Shown here piece by piece: positions 8,714 through 17,631 of a stretch of 64,000 nt of DNA (positions are counted from its first letter, which is position 1; each line of letters starts with the position of its first letter). The notes under the pieces were generated by a model. The model worked only from the letters and a program-made list of their open reading frames with translations. It had not been told where the DNA came from and did no database searches. Origin of the DNA: Thalassospira sp. ER-Se-21-Dark (GTDB taxonomy: Bacteria; Pseudomonadota; Alphaproteobacteria; Rhodospirillales; Thalassospiraceae); NCBI RefSeq assembly GCF_017922435.1, contig NZ_VDEZ01000001.1:310001-374000 (forward strand), read 5' to 3'. The translations under genes and the position numbers were made by a program.

Positions 8714-9739
8714 CTATGACTTTCTCTGCCTGAAACGATCAAACGCTACGGCGATCACAATGAACGATCCAACAAACGTTCCCTGCCAAAATGTGCTTAT
8801 ACCAAGCAAAATAAGGCTGTTGCGGATCACTTCAATCAACAATGCACCGACCACGGCACCAAACGCAGTGCCTCCGCCACCTGCAAGATTGGCACCCCCA
8901 ATGACCGCGGCGGCGATGACGGTCAACTCCATGGCCTGGCCAAGATTGGTCGTAACCCCACCGAGCCAGCCAACTTCCAGGACCCCGGTAATACCTGCCA
9001 TCAGGGCTGAAAACATATAAACGCTGACTTTGATGCGCGCGACGGGAATGCCGGTCAGAACCGCTGCGTTTTCGTTGCCGCCAATCGCGAACAAATGCTG
9101 GCCCCAACGTAAATGCCTGAACGCGAACGCCGTCACACAGGCCAGAATCACCATGATGATCAACGGATGCGGAAGACCGAGCGTCGAACCGCCCCCAAGC
9201 CAAAGCAAGAAGTCGTGATCCGGCCCGAACTCATAGATCATCTTGTTATCAGAAAGCACCATTGCCAGACTGCGCGCGACCGACAGCATGCCAAGCGTCA
9301 CCACGAATGGTGGCATTTTCGCATAGGCAATCAGTACGCCATTAACCGCCCCGACAAGCAACGAGATGCCAAGTGCGGCAATACAACCGAGCCAAAAAGG
9401 CATTCCCGCGGACATGATGACGCTGACCGTCATCGCAGAGATCACCAGCGTAGAGCCAACAGAAAGGTCAATCCCGCCGGATGCAATAACCGCCGTCATG
9501 CCAAGCGCAATGATCCCGACAAACGCAAAATTGCGGGTGACATTGAACAGGTTGCGCTCTGTTGCGAAACTGTCGGTCATGATCGTCAATGCCAGGCAGG
9601 CAAAGACAGCCGCCATAAACACCCAAAAAATCTGCTGGCTTGTAACCCGCGCGATCAGCCCATGATGCTGAGAACGATTGATGACTTCAGCAAGAGTCGG
9701 CGTTGCCATATTCATTGTTCCTTTTTTAGGTCCACTCAT
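8714..9739 (-). CDS. Sugar ABC importer permease (RbsC family), system B
   Basis: This 341-residue membrane protein carries the family hallmark GGIDLSVGSTLVISAM near residue 87 and the glycine-rich IGGANLAGGGGTAFGAVVGALL near 285. It should form the channel of a carbohydrate ABC importer. Its ATG overlaps the TGA of the single-domain ATPase gene (ATGA), so those two work together. A second in-frame ATG eight codons on has a better ribosome site (AAAGGAACA), and either could be the true start. It is the last gene of a long leftward cluster, and its stop converges on the dehydrogenase module. Confidence 0.87.
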   Translation of the reverse strand: MSGPKKGTMNMATPTLAEVINRSQHHGLIARVTSQQIFWVFMAAVFACLALTIMTDSFATERNLFNVTRNFAFVGIIALGMTAVIASGGIDLSVGSTLVISAMTVSVIMSAGMPFWLGCIAALGISLLVGAVNGVLIAYAKMPPFVVTLGMLSVARSLAMVLSDNKMIYEFGPDHDFLLWLGGGSTLGLPHPLIIMVILACVTAFAFRHLRWGQHLFAIGGNENAAVLTGIPVARIKVSVYMFSALMAGITGVLEVGWLGGVTTNLGQAMELTVIAAAVIGGANLAGGGGTAFGAVVGALLIEVIRNSLILLGISTFWQGTFVGSFIVIAVAFDRFRQRKS

Positions 9740-10476
9740 GCGTGCTCAATCGCGCCGGTAATCAGGCCTGTAATTTCTTCTGGCGAAGACTGTGATGCTT
9801 TTTTGTCTGCAACAAGTTCGCCCCGCCTTAAGACAACAACCTTGTCTGCCACCTCAAAGACATCTGGCATTCGGTGGCTGATCAGAACGACAGCGATACC
9901 CTGATCACTAAGCTGCCGGATCAGGTTGAGGACTTCCGCCACCTGTCGAACAGAGATCGCAGCCGTTGGCTCGTCCATCAAAACGATCTTGGCATCACTC
10001 AAAAGGGTTCGTGCGATTGCAACAGCTTGGCGTTGCCCGCCGGACATTTTGTGCACCAGATCACGGGGACGGGTTTCCGATTTCAATCGCGCAAACAGTT
10101 CGGCGGATTTGCTGCGCATGAAGGCATAATCCACAACCTTGATCGGCCCTATCCTGCGGGTTGGTTCACGTCCCAGAAATACGTTAGACGCTGCACTCAG
10201 ATTGTTGCAAATCGCCAAGTCCTGATAAACGACCTCGATACCGGCTTTCTGTGCATCCAATGGTTTGTTAAACGCCACTTTCTTATCGGAAATAAGGATA
10301 TCGCCCGACGTCGGGGCAAAGTTCCCCGCAATCACCTTGACCAAGGTGGACTTGCCCGCCCCGTTATCACCCATAAGTCCGACAACTTCGCCCGGCGCAA
10401 TAGCAAGTGACACGCTATCGAGTGCCTGTATGGCGCCATAACGTTTGGATATGTTTTTAAGTTCAAGCACATTCAT
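9736..10476 (-). CDS. Sugar ABC importer ATPase, single domain, system B
   Basis: The 246-residue protein has one ATPase domain: Walker [10 protein letters not shown] near 35-43, the signature MSGGQRQ near 142 and Walker B VLMDEPTAAI near 163. The ATG at 10476 is preferred to the one at 10503 because GGGGGG lies 5 nt before it and the conserved LELKNISKRYG strand starts there. It is the FrcA-like single-domain type. It pairs by overlap with the permease gene after it and most likely serves the binding protein encoded at 15316-16311, because the other binding protein already has its own tandem ATPase and permease. Confidence 0.87.
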   Translation of the reverse strand: MNVLELKNISKRYGAIQALDSVSLAIAPGEVVGLMGDNGAGKSTLVKVIAGNFAPTSGDILISDKKVAFNKPLDAQKAGIEVVYQDLAICNNLSAASNVFLGREPTRRIGPIKVVDYAFMRSKSAELFARLKSETRPRDLVHKMSGGQRQAVAIARTLLSDAKIVLMDEPTAAISVRQVAEVLNLIRQLSDQGIAVVLISHRMPDVFEVADKVVVLRRGELVADKKASQSSPEEITGLITGAIEHA

Positions 10477-10540
10477 GAACACCCCCCATGTCTGCTGATC
10501 CATTTAACGTGGTAACAAGCAGACGGTTTTCTTTTGTGAT

Positions 10541-11524
10541 TTATGGTTTTTGCAGCAAGCCCAGCGCCCTTTCGGTATTTTTTCTGGTGCGATAGGCTGC
10601 AAATTGTTGATCCGCCAGAACACCCAGCAAAATCACAGCGCCCATCACTGCGAAATTCAGCGAAGATGGAATGCCCAGCAAATTCACCAGGTTCTGCAGT
10701 TCCTGTAGCAACACGGCCCCAAGAACGATCCCGATGACGGAACCTTCGCCCCCGCGCAAAGAACATCCGCCCAAAACAGCCGCCGCAATTGCATACAGCT
10801 CGTAAAAGTTACCATGCGAAGACGGCTGGACGGACTTGGTGAACATTGCGAAATATATCGCCGCAATCGATGCGAGCACGGCACAGATCACATATGCCAT
10901 CACCGTGACGAAACGGGCGTTTATCCCCGAAAAGCGTGCGGCTTCCTCGTTCTTGCCGACCGCGCAAAGGTGACGACCAAAAACTGTGTGATGCAATACA
11001 ACCCACATCACCGCCGCCACAATCAGCATCGCGACGAACGAGTGCGGCACGCCGAAACTCCGACCGATTGTAAGCCATTCAAGCTGAGGATAACTGGAAC
11101 CAAAAGGAAATCCTGCCGTTGATTCCGCTGTGTATCCACGTGCGATGCCGCGATAAATCAAAAGCCCACACAAGGTAACGACAAATGGCTGCAGCCTAAA
11201 TCGTGTAATCAGGATACCGTGCGCCAGCCCGATCAGAACACCAAGGCCAATGATGATCGCCACGGCCAATGGCCAGGGAACACCGAACTTACCGACCATG
11301 TCGACAAACAACACACCAAGCAGCGCGATCACTGATCCGACGGAAAGATCAATACCGCCGGTCATGATGACAAACCCTTGCCCAATGGCAAACAGGCCAA
11401 ACAGACCGATCAGATTTGCGGTATTGCCAAGGTTGATGGGCGACAGAAAAAGCGGGTTGCGCATATAAACAATTGCGCCAACCACGATAATCAGAATGCC
11501 AAGACCGATATCTTTTTTTTGCAT
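10541..11524 (-). CDS. Sugar ABC importer permease (RbsC family), system A
   Basis: The 327-residue membrane protein has the GGIDLSVGSVIALLGV hallmark near 55-70 and GGCSLRGGEGSVIGIVLGAVLL near 255-275. It lies 3 nt after the tandem-domain ATPase gene, so the two are coupled and form one importer. The start codon is followed at once by eight A residues (codons 2-5, Gln-Lys-Lys), a homopolymer that could cause slippage. A 64-nt gap separates it from the next ATPase gene, which belongs to the second importer. Confidence 0.87.
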   Translation of the reverse strand: MQKKDIGLGILIIVVGAIVYMRNPLFLSPINLGNTANLIGLFGLFAIGQGFVIMTGGIDLSVGSVIALLGVLFVDMVGKFGVPWPLAVAIIIGLGVLIGLAHGILITRFRLQPFVVTLCGLLIYRGIARGYTAESTAGFPFGSSYPQLEWLTIGRSFGVPHSFVAMLIVAAVMWVVLHHTVFGRHLCAVGKNEEAARFSGINARFVTVMAYVICAVLASIAAIYFAMFTKSVQPSSHGNFYELYAIAAAVLGGCSLRGGEGSVIGIVLGAVLLQELQNLVNLLGIPSSLNFAVMGAVILLGVLADQQFAAYRTRKNTERALGLLQKP

Positions 11525-11527
11525 TTC

Positions 11528-13045
11528 TCAGGCCTCTTCCAGCACCTTACCGACGGCAAGATTGAGCACATTGCTCTCGGAAAAGCGAAAGCGCGGCAAT
11601 TCCCCAGTAATCAGCCCGTCTTTCATCACGACAATCCTGTCTGAAACCCCGATTACCTCTTCCATATCGCTCGATATCATCATCACCCCCACTCCGCGAT
11701 CGGCCAGCGATCGCATCAATCCATAAATCTCGGCTTTTGCACCGACATCGATCCCCCGGGTCGGCTCATCGAAAATGATGACCTTGGGATCCATGGACAG
11801 CCACTTTGCCAGAACGACTTTTTGCTGGTTGCCACCAGACATTTCATTTGCAGCCCGGCGAACATCATGTGTCTTGATCGCCAATGCACTGCGCTGGGAT
11901 TCCGCCACAGCGATCTGACGTTTCTGGGAAACAAGCCCGCGCGATGTGTATGCTGGCAAGTTGGCCATCGTGACATTTTCCAATGTCGGAAATTCAAGGA
12001 TCAACCCGGCCCGCTTGCGGTCTTCGGGCACAAGATAAAGCCCTGCTGCGATGGCATCGGCCGGGCTATTGATCTCGGTCTTTCTGCCATCAATCAGAAT
12101 GTCCCCGCCAAGCTTGTCGCCGACACCAAAGATTGCCTCGGCCAAGTCTGTGCGCCCTGCCCCGATCAAGCCCGCAACGCCAAGGATCTCGCCCGCCATC
12201 ACATCAAAGCTTGCCGTGCGATCAGGCTTGCCTCTGATCGCAAAGTTTTTGACGGAAAGAACGGGTTTGGTCGCAGGCACTGAAGGTGGTGTGTAAAGTG
12301 CCTTGAGCTCTCGTCCGATCATCATGCGGATCATCGCATCATGCGTAACGGCCTGACGCTCAAGCACGCCGACATTATGGCCATCGCGCAGGACAACCGC
12401 ACGATCGACGCATTCCTCCACCTCGCTCAGGCGATGTGAAATATAGATGACGGCAATCCCTTGCGCCTTAAGGTCGGCAATGACCTTAAGCAGCATGTTG
12501 GTCTCAGAAAGTGTGAGACTTGATGTCGGCTCATCCATGATGACCAACCGCGCATTCATCGACAACGCCTTGGCGATTTCCAGCAACTGGCACTCCGCCA
12601 AGGATAATGTGGAAACCGGTGTATCTGGCTTGAACGGGGCGCCAACACGCTCGATCAGCGGCTCCGCCATTTTATTCATGGCTTTGCGATCAGTCAGCCG
12701 CAAAGGCCCACGTACCAGTTCCCGGCCAAGGAAGATGTTTGCGGAAACATCCATGTTATCGAAAACATTCAGTTCCTGATGGACGAACGCGATCCCTGCT
12801 TGTTGGGACTGTTTGACGTCAAAGGCGTCATAATGCTGTCCATCAAGAATAATTTTCCCGGATGTAGGGGCGATCAGCCCGCCGAGAATCTTCATCAGGG
12901 TCGATTTTCCGGCCCCGTTTTCACCAAGAAGTCCAACAACTTCGCCAGCTTTGATCTGCAATGAAACATCATTAAGGGCCACCACACCGGGATAAACCTT
13001 GGTGACGCCTTCAAGTCGCAAATCAAGTCCATGCACTGCACTCAT
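11528..13045 (-). CDS. Sugar ABC importer ATPase with tandem domains (RbsA/XylG type), system A
   Basis: The 505-residue protein has two ATPase halves. The first has Walker A GENGAGKST near 41, signature LSLAECQ near 142 and DEPTSSL near 164. The second has the usual degenerate P-loop GLIGAGRTD near 285, signature MSGGNQQKV near 395 and DEPTRGID near 417. This architecture is standard for RbsA/MglA/XylG. The ATG at 13045 is chosen over 13075 because GGAG lies 8 nt before it and the first strand follows. It sits between the binding protein at 13145 and the permease at 10541, together forming a complete importer of unknown sugar. Confidence 0.88.
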   Translation of the reverse strand: MSAVHGLDLRLEGVTKVYPGVVALNDVSLQIKAGEVVGLLGENGAGKSTLMKILGGLIAPTSGKIILDGQHYDAFDVKQSQQAGIAFVHQELNVFDNMDVSANIFLGRELVRGPLRLTDRKAMNKMAEPLIERVGAPFKPDTPVSTLSLAECQLLEIAKALSMNARLVIMDEPTSSLTLSETNMLLKVIADLKAQGIAVIYISHRLSEVEECVDRAVVLRDGHNVGVLERQAVTHDAMIRMMIGRELKALYTPPSVPATKPVLSVKNFAIRGKPDRTASFDVMAGEILGVAGLIGAGRTDLAEAIFGVGDKLGGDILIDGRKTEINSPADAIAAGLYLVPEDRKRAGLILEFPTLENVTMANLPAYTSRGLVSQKRQIAVAESQRSALAIKTHDVRRAANEMSGGNQQKVVLAKWLSMDPKVIIFDEPTRGIDVGAKAEIYGLMRSLADRGVGVMMISSDMEEVIGVSDRIVVMKDGLITGELPRFRFSESNVLNLAVGKVLEEA

Positions 13046-13093
13046 ATACTCGGCTCCCCAATGTCCATTCGACATCGTTGGAAAGGTGCGAAC

Positions 13094-13120
13094 GGGCGCA
13101 CGCGCAGATTTCGTGCGTCC
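13094..13120 (-). other. Intercistronic hairpin between binding-protein and tandem-ATPase genes
   Basis: GGGCGCACG and CGTGCGTCC form a 9-bp stem with one G-T pair. No T-run follows on the minus strand. It lies just downstream of the binding-protein stop, as in the inositol operon, and would favour excess binding-protein message. Confidence 0.45.
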
Positions 13121-13144
13121 GCTCGCTAGGCAGGGGGAAGAAAA

Positions 13145-14092
13145 TTACCCGCCTATTCTTTCCTTAACGACGGCCTCGAACTCATCAACATTGGATTTGT
13201 CGATCACCTGCGTCGGCACGATGATCAAGCCATCTGCAGGCACTTTGGACTTGTCCCCCTCAAGGTAATCCGCCATCAGATGCATGCCCTGATAACCCCA
13301 CTGGTACGGGTCCTGAACAACCGTGCCAGCAAAGCTGCCCTCGCGAACCGCGCCTAGCGTTACAGGGTCTTCATCAAAGGCAACAACCGTCACCTGCCCC
13401 AGCTTGCCAGCAGCCTGCAATGCTTCGTAAATTTTGGGCGGGTTGTAGGAATAGAACCCGACCATGCAATCAATGTCGGGATTTGCCGCAAGCACGTCAT
13501 CGACGTTTGATCGCGCACGCGCAAAGTCGACATCATCACCACGCACATCGACAAGCTCGATACCGCTGCCTTCAACCGCCTGACGGAAACCGGCGATACG
13601 CTCAATCGCGTTGTCGGCCCCAAGGAACCCGACAAAGCCCATGCATTTTCCGCCGTTTGGCAGTGCTTTGACGGCAATCTCTCCAGCCTGAACGCCAGCG
13701 GCAACGTTCGATGATCCAAGATAGGCGATGCGATCACTTTGCGGGGCATCACTATCGGTGGTAAAGAGCGGCACCTGGGCCGCAATGCGATTGAACGCAT
13801 CAATGGAGTTCTTTGGATCGGCCGACGAAATCATGATCGCATCCGTTCCCCCGGCGACCAAATCATCCATCAGCGCATTCTGAAGTGCTGCGGTTCCCTG
13901 TGCAGGATACCGGAACTGCAGTTCATATTCGGGGAGTTCTGCCTGTGCGGCCTCGACCCCTGCTTCTGCCAGTTTCCAAAAGTCCGAAGCAGCATTCACC
14001 ACGAATGCAAGCTGCTGCTTTTCTTGTGCGAACGCCCCGCCAGCCAGAACCATTGACAGACCGAGGGTTGCGAATGTTGTTACAAATTTCAT
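13145..14092 (-). CDS. Periplasmic sugar-binding protein, system A
   Basis: This 315-residue type-I sugar-binding protein has a Sec signal peptide, MKFVTTFATLGLSMVLAGGAFA, with cleavage near residue 22. The mature part begins QEKQQLAFVVNAASDFWKL, and DSDAPQSDRIAYLGSSN near 120 is a typical hinge/ligand segment. The ATG at 14092 is preferred to 14116: GGGAGG lies 9 nt upstream and the signal peptide begins there. It heads the complete importer with the tandem ATPase and permease that follow. An AT-rich motif 65 bp upstream is shared with the epimerase promoter and probably binds the LacI regulator. The ligand is unknown. Confidence 0.85.
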   Translation of the reverse strand: MKFVTTFATLGLSMVLAGGAFAQEKQQLAFVVNAASDFWKLAEAGVEAAQAELPEYELQFRYPAQGTAALQNALMDDLVAGGTDAIMISSADPKNSIDAFNRIAAQVPLFTTDSDAPQSDRIAYLGSSNVAAGVQAGEIAVKALPNGGKCMGFVGFLGADNAIERIAGFRQAVEGSGIELVDVRGDDVDFARARSNVDDVLAANPDIDCMVGFYSYNPPKIYEALQAAGKLGQVTVVAFDEDPVTLGAVREGSFAGTVVQDPYQWGYQGMHLMADYLEGDKSKVPADGLIIVPTQVIDKSNVDEFEAVVKERIGG

Positions 14093-14156
14093 GCGTTTAA
14101 TCCTCCCGATTAACAATCCGCACGACTGTATTTATAAATTATCTGTGCGGCTCATC

Positions 14157-14190
14157 ATTAATAATATCATTAATAATTTTGGATCAAGCG
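14157..14190. promoter_or_regulatory. AT-rich operator-like motif upstream of the system A binding-protein gene
   Basis: ATTAATAATAT, a one-base spacer, then ATTAATAAT and TTTTGGATCAAG form a block that recurs with few changes at 17348-17380, ahead of the epimerase gene. Both lie just upstream of leftward genes in the same cluster. The match suggests a shared operator, with the LacI-family protein encoded at 17632 the obvious candidate. Confidence 0.5.
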
Positions 14191-14226
14191 TTTTTCACTC
14201 CCGGTTGTGTAAGTTGATGGTTTTAA

Positions 14227-15231
14227 TTACAGATTGGCCCACGTTTTTTGCTCTTCGCTCGCAAAAACCGCGTCAAGAACACGCATGGAGGCAATCGAAT
14301 CCTCGATGCCGTATGGCAAACCTCTTCCTGTCAGAATGGCCTGCGCAAACATTTCCGCCTGTTCGGCATATTGATCACACGCTGGCACGATCTCGCAGCC
14401 AGCCAGGCTGCCATCCAGGCTCTCGCCTGTATCGACAATCAGGGCGGTTTCTTTGTCTGCCGGCGCGTTGTAGGGGATCATGATTTCGGCCCGTGCCTTC
14501 GTGCCAAACACATTCAAGGTCTGATACGGACACAGTTGGGTCGAAACCATGAATGACAATTGCCGGCCGCCGCCAAAGTCCGCAACCACACTCGCCATCC
14601 GATCGGTTTTGAATGCGGGATCTCGATCGATCAGGGCCATAACGCGCAACGGCTCGTCTTCGAACAAAAACCGTCCCGCCGTGATCGGGTAGCAACCGAT
14701 ATCCATGATGGCACCACCACCGGCCTCTGACCTGTTGCGAATATCCCGACCATCATCGTTAAAGTAACTGAATGCCGCCTGGATCGCCCTGACCTCACCA
14801 AGCTCACCGCTTCTGACCATCTCGCGCACACGTATCCATTGCGGGTGGTAGCGCACCATAAAGGCCTCTGCGACCAACACATTTTTCGGACACGCGCGTA
14901 GCCGTTCTGCATCGCGCGCATTTAACCCGACGGGCTTTTCACACAGCACATGCTTACCTGCCCGTGCTGCAGCCAGCGTCCAGTCGACATGCATATGGTT
15001 TGGCAACGGGTTGTAAATCGCATCAATTTCCGGATCAGCAATCAACGCCTCGTAAGACGCATAAGACTTCTGAATTCCAAGGTCATTGGCCACCCTCGCC
15101 GATCGCCCCGCATTGCGCGATGCAATCCCCAGCACATTCGACGAGGGTGATTTTTTGATTGCCGGAATAACTTTCTCCACGCCGATATTGGCCGTCGAAA
15201 GAATGCCCCAGTTGATTTTTGTTTTTGTCAC
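14227..15231 (-). CDS. Gfo/Idh/MocA-family sugar dehydrogenase
   Basis: The 334-residue protein has an N-terminal NAD(P) fold (INWGILSTANIGVEKV, residues 6-21), the EKPVGLNARDAERL segment near 103-116 with the catalytic Lys, and GGGAIMDIGCYPI near 175-187 with the conserved Asp and Tyr. The overall pattern, with ILSTANI and NPLPNHMH, resembles NADP-dependent D-xylose/glucose dehydrogenases of the family rather than inositol dehydrogenases. It sits between two binding-protein genes in the LacI-controlled cluster and would act on the imported sugar or its derivative. The exact substrate is not readable. Confidence 0.78.
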   Translation of the reverse strand: MTKTKINWGILSTANIGVEKVIPAIKKSPSSNVLGIASRNAGRSARVANDLGIQKSYASYEALIADPEIDAIYNPLPNHMHVDWTLAAARAGKHVLCEKPVGLNARDAERLRACPKNVLVAEAFMVRYHPQWIRVREMVRSGELGEVRAIQAAFSYFNDDGRDIRNRSEAGGGAIMDIGCYPITAGRFLFEDEPLRVMALIDRDPAFKTDRMASVVADFGGGRQLSFMVSTQLCPYQTLNVFGTKARAEIMIPYNAPADKETALIVDTGESLDGSLAGCEIVPACDQYAEQAEMFAQAILTGRGLPYGIEDSIASMRVLDAVFASEEQKTWANL

Positions 15232-15260
15232 GTTGTCTTCCGCCCTTTGTAAGCCCGGAT

Positions 15261-15296
15261 AAAAATCGAGCCGGATCTGATCAACAAATCCGGCTC
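15261..15296 (-). terminator. Terminator or attenuator after the system B binding-protein gene
   Basis: Arms GAGCCGGAT (15268-15276) and ATCCGGCTC (15288-15296) pair perfectly. On the minus strand the stem is followed by GATTTTTATCC, a short T-run. It would end most messages after the binding-protein gene and let some continue into the dehydrogenase gene. Confidence 0.65.
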
Positions 15297-15315
15297 AGTT
15301 CATCAAGGATTGGTA

Positions 15316-16311
15316 TCAGTTATCCGCGCAAAAACCCGGATCCGACTGATTGCAAACATCCAGTCCCGTATAGAGTGGATCATCTACCTTTTTGCCATTG
15401 ATCAGTTCGATCATCACGTCAGGTGCCCGATACCCCATCTCAAACGGACGCTGACCGACCTGCGCATGGCTGCGCCCGTCGCGGAATGCCTGGGTTTGCG
15501 GAGGAAGCGTATCGCCCGCAATCAGGATCAGCTCCTTGGATTTCAGCCGGTCCATGACCTGATCGGTAACCTGGGCATAGGCTTGCGGCGCAAACTGTGC
15601 CCAGCCGCCAATCAGAATAAAGGCATCAAGATCGGGATTTGCCGTGAAGGTGTCGGCCATCTGCTGATTGGCAAGATCGACCTGGTCATTGGTAAAGACC
15701 GGACACCCTTCAATTTCCGTCCAGCCATTGCTGTTCGCAAGGCGCTCGGTCCCCTTAGCGCCTGAAATCGTGTCGCGGAAGCCAGAAGCACGCGCGTTAA
15801 TATTGTCCGCCGCAACATTCCCCAACTGCAAACATACCGATCCCCCGTCCGGCTTAAGCATCATGGCTTCTTCGGCCATCTTGACCCCCATCAGATAGTT
15901 GTCAGTTCCCAGATAGGTCGCGCGCAAATCGCGATCTTTTTCAAGGAAATCGGCATCAATCGTCATCACCGGAACATTCGGGTTGATCTGACGAATTCGG
16001 TTTGCCATCGCTGGCGCATTTGACGGCGAAATTGCGATTGCGGCAACACCGCGGGTCAACAGATCATCGACGATCTGAACCTCGCCAGCCTCATCAGCAC
16101 TGGATGCAGGCCCGGTGTACAAACACTCGTATTCAGAGTCCATGTTCTCCGACATCCACTTCTGACAACCCAGATTGATTTGCTCGAAGAACGGGTTATC
16201 CAAGCCTTTCACCACAATGGCCAATGTCTTTTTCCCATCGGCATTTGCAGCGCCAACACCTGTCGCAAGAATGAGCGCAGATGCGAGAGTTAGTAACATT
16301 TTATGTTTCAC
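15316..16311 (-). CDS. Periplasmic sugar-binding protein, system B
   Basis: This 331-residue type-I binding protein has a signal peptide ending near ANADG (residue 25) and a mature start KKTLAIVVKGLDNPFFEQI typical of ribose/xylose-type binding proteins. The start is a GTG at 16311: GGGAG lies 8 nt before it, while the first in-frame ATG four codons later would be too far away. Cysteines at CQKW, CLYT, CLQL, CPVF and CNQSDPGFC are unusually many for the family and could form disulfides. It lies between the epimerase and dehydrogenase genes and probably feeds the single-domain ATPase and permease at 9736-10476 and 8714-9739. Confidence 0.83.
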   Translation of the reverse strand: MKHKMLLTLASALILATGVGAANADGKKTLAIVVKGLDNPFFEQINLGCQKWMSENMDSEYECLYTGPASSADEAGEVQIVDDLLTRGVAAIAISPSNAPAMANRIRQINPNVPVMTIDADFLEKDRDLRATYLGTDNYLMGVKMAEEAMMLKPDGGSVCLQLGNVAADNINARASGFRDTISGAKGTERLANSNGWTEIEGCPVFTNDQVDLANQQMADTFTANPDLDAFILIGGWAQFAPQAYAQVTDQVMDRLKSKELILIAGDTLPPQTQAFRDGRSHAQVGQRPFEMGYRAPDVMIELINGKKVDDPLYTGLDVCNQSDPGFCADN

Positions 16312-16347
16312 GTTTAGCTCTCCCTAGTTGGTCTGGCCCGGAATTGA

Positions 16348-17328
16348 TTACCCCGGATACCAGATTTTCCGAGGATCGCTCGGGCTTCTTTCATATGCCC
16401 AGGCCCGCTCGATCATCTCCTCGAAATCTACTTGCGGCCGCCAACCTAAGGCGTGCCGTGCCTTGGTGTTATCAAGCCAGTTGCTGTGAAACGGCGTGGG
16501 GATTTCCACGGGCTCCATATCACGCGTTCGCACCAGATAATCTGCGACCTGCGCGTAATCGACCGGCTCATCCATAGAGATATTGAAAAGCTCCTGCATC
16601 GCGGCCGGGTGATCGAGGGCTGCCATCAACGCAGCGACCAGATCATCGACATGCACAAAGTTGCGCTTAAGAGCCGCGCCCTTTTTATCACGCATCAACG
16701 GCACAAAACTGCCCTCGGCAAGGCGCGCAGCCTTTTCCGCGCTTATCAAGTCGCTCCAGACCGGGCCACCAAACTGGTCCGGACCAAACGAAAGCGCGCA
16801 TTTAAAGTCGTCTTTCTCCATGATCCAGGGCGCACGTAAAACTGTGCCATTCAGGCCATACTGGATTTGATATTGCTCGATCATCACCTCTTCGAGCACC
16901 TTGGTCAGCGCATAACAGCCGCTGTAGGCCTGCCTTGGGGAGGTTTCTGTGACTGGCGCCGGATAATCCTTGAAAATGTGCCCAACAGAGCAATCGCCAC
17001 CTATCAGAATGAACTGCTTAAGCGTCGATGACTGGCGCGCGGCTTCCAGAAGCAGGAACATCCCCTTGATCGCAACATCAATGACCAGATCGGGGCTTTC
17101 TTTCACCGCCGCCATATGAAGAACGTGGGTGACACCCTCCATCACGTGCGCAACCGCATCCGGATCCGACAGAGACCCCGTAATGACCTCTACCCGTTCA
17201 CCCGCTTCGACCTTGCGGTTGTGGCACAGCGCCACGATCTTGGCCGATGTATACTTGGGGTTATCAAGAAATGCCGCCAAAAATGCCTTGCCGACCTTGC
17301 CGGTTGCACCAGTAATCAAAATTTTCAT
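16348..17328 (-). CDS. NAD-dependent epimerase/dehydratase (extended SDR)
   Basis: The 326-residue protein has the extended-SDR cofactor motif GATGKVGK (7-14) and the catalytic Y-x3-K as Y139-K143 in CYALTK. A Cys-Ser pair at 113-114 fills the usual Ser/Thr position. It resembles UDP-glucose 4-epimerase-like or uronate-dehydrogenase-like proteins but is not a clear member of a named group. It is the first gene of the leftward LacI cluster and overlaps nothing. The binding-protein gene follows 36 nt later, so its likely job is a redox or epimer change on the imported sugar. The start has a strong ribosome site, GGGAGG, with the AT-rich motif about 20 bp before it. Confidence 0.72.
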   Translation of the reverse strand: MKILITGATGKVGKAFLAAFLDNPKYTSAKIVALCHNRKVEAGERVEVITGSLSDPDAVAHVMEGVTHVLHMAAVKESPDLVIDVAIKGMFLLLEAARQSSTLKQFILIGGDCSVGHIFKDYPAPVTETSPRQAYSGCYALTKVLEEVMIEQYQIQYGLNGTVLRAPWIMEKDDFKCALSFGPDQFGGPVWSDLISAEKAARLAEGSFVPLMRDKKGAALKRNFVHVDDLVAALMAALDHPAAMQELFNISMDEPVDYAQVADYLVRTRDMEPVEIPTPFHSNWLDNTKARHALGWRPQVDFEEMIERAWAYERSPSDPRKIWYPG

Positions 17329-17347
17329 TAATTATCCTCCCTATTGA

Positions 17348-17380
17348 ATTAATAATATTAATTAATAATATGGAGTCAAG
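17348..17380. promoter_or_regulatory. AT-rich operator-like motif upstream of the epimerase gene
   Basis: ATTAATAATAT, a two-base spacer, then ATTAATAATATGG and AGTCAAG repeat the block found at 14157-14190. It lies 20-52 bp before the epimerase start, where a repressor would block a leftward promoter. The rest of the 17381-17631 gap, in front of the lacI-family gene, shows no gene or strong hairpin. Confidence 0.5.
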
Positions 17381-17631
17381 TGACCTCAGGATAGAATGCC
17401 GATATAAATTCAACCGCAAGAATGATTACTAATTATGCTGCAGGCGCGGCAGACGGCTTGTCTTGATCGTCTTGAATAAGGTATTACCAATATCGGCTTG
17501 GTGGTTCAGACGTGCGCCAACCTGTTCAATTCTAAGGGCGAAAACGCTGTCTATCGGTCGTTTTTGCACCATCTGACGCAATCACTGCACAATATTCGGT
17601 TGGCTAAAAGACCAGAGGCAAAACGAGTTCA

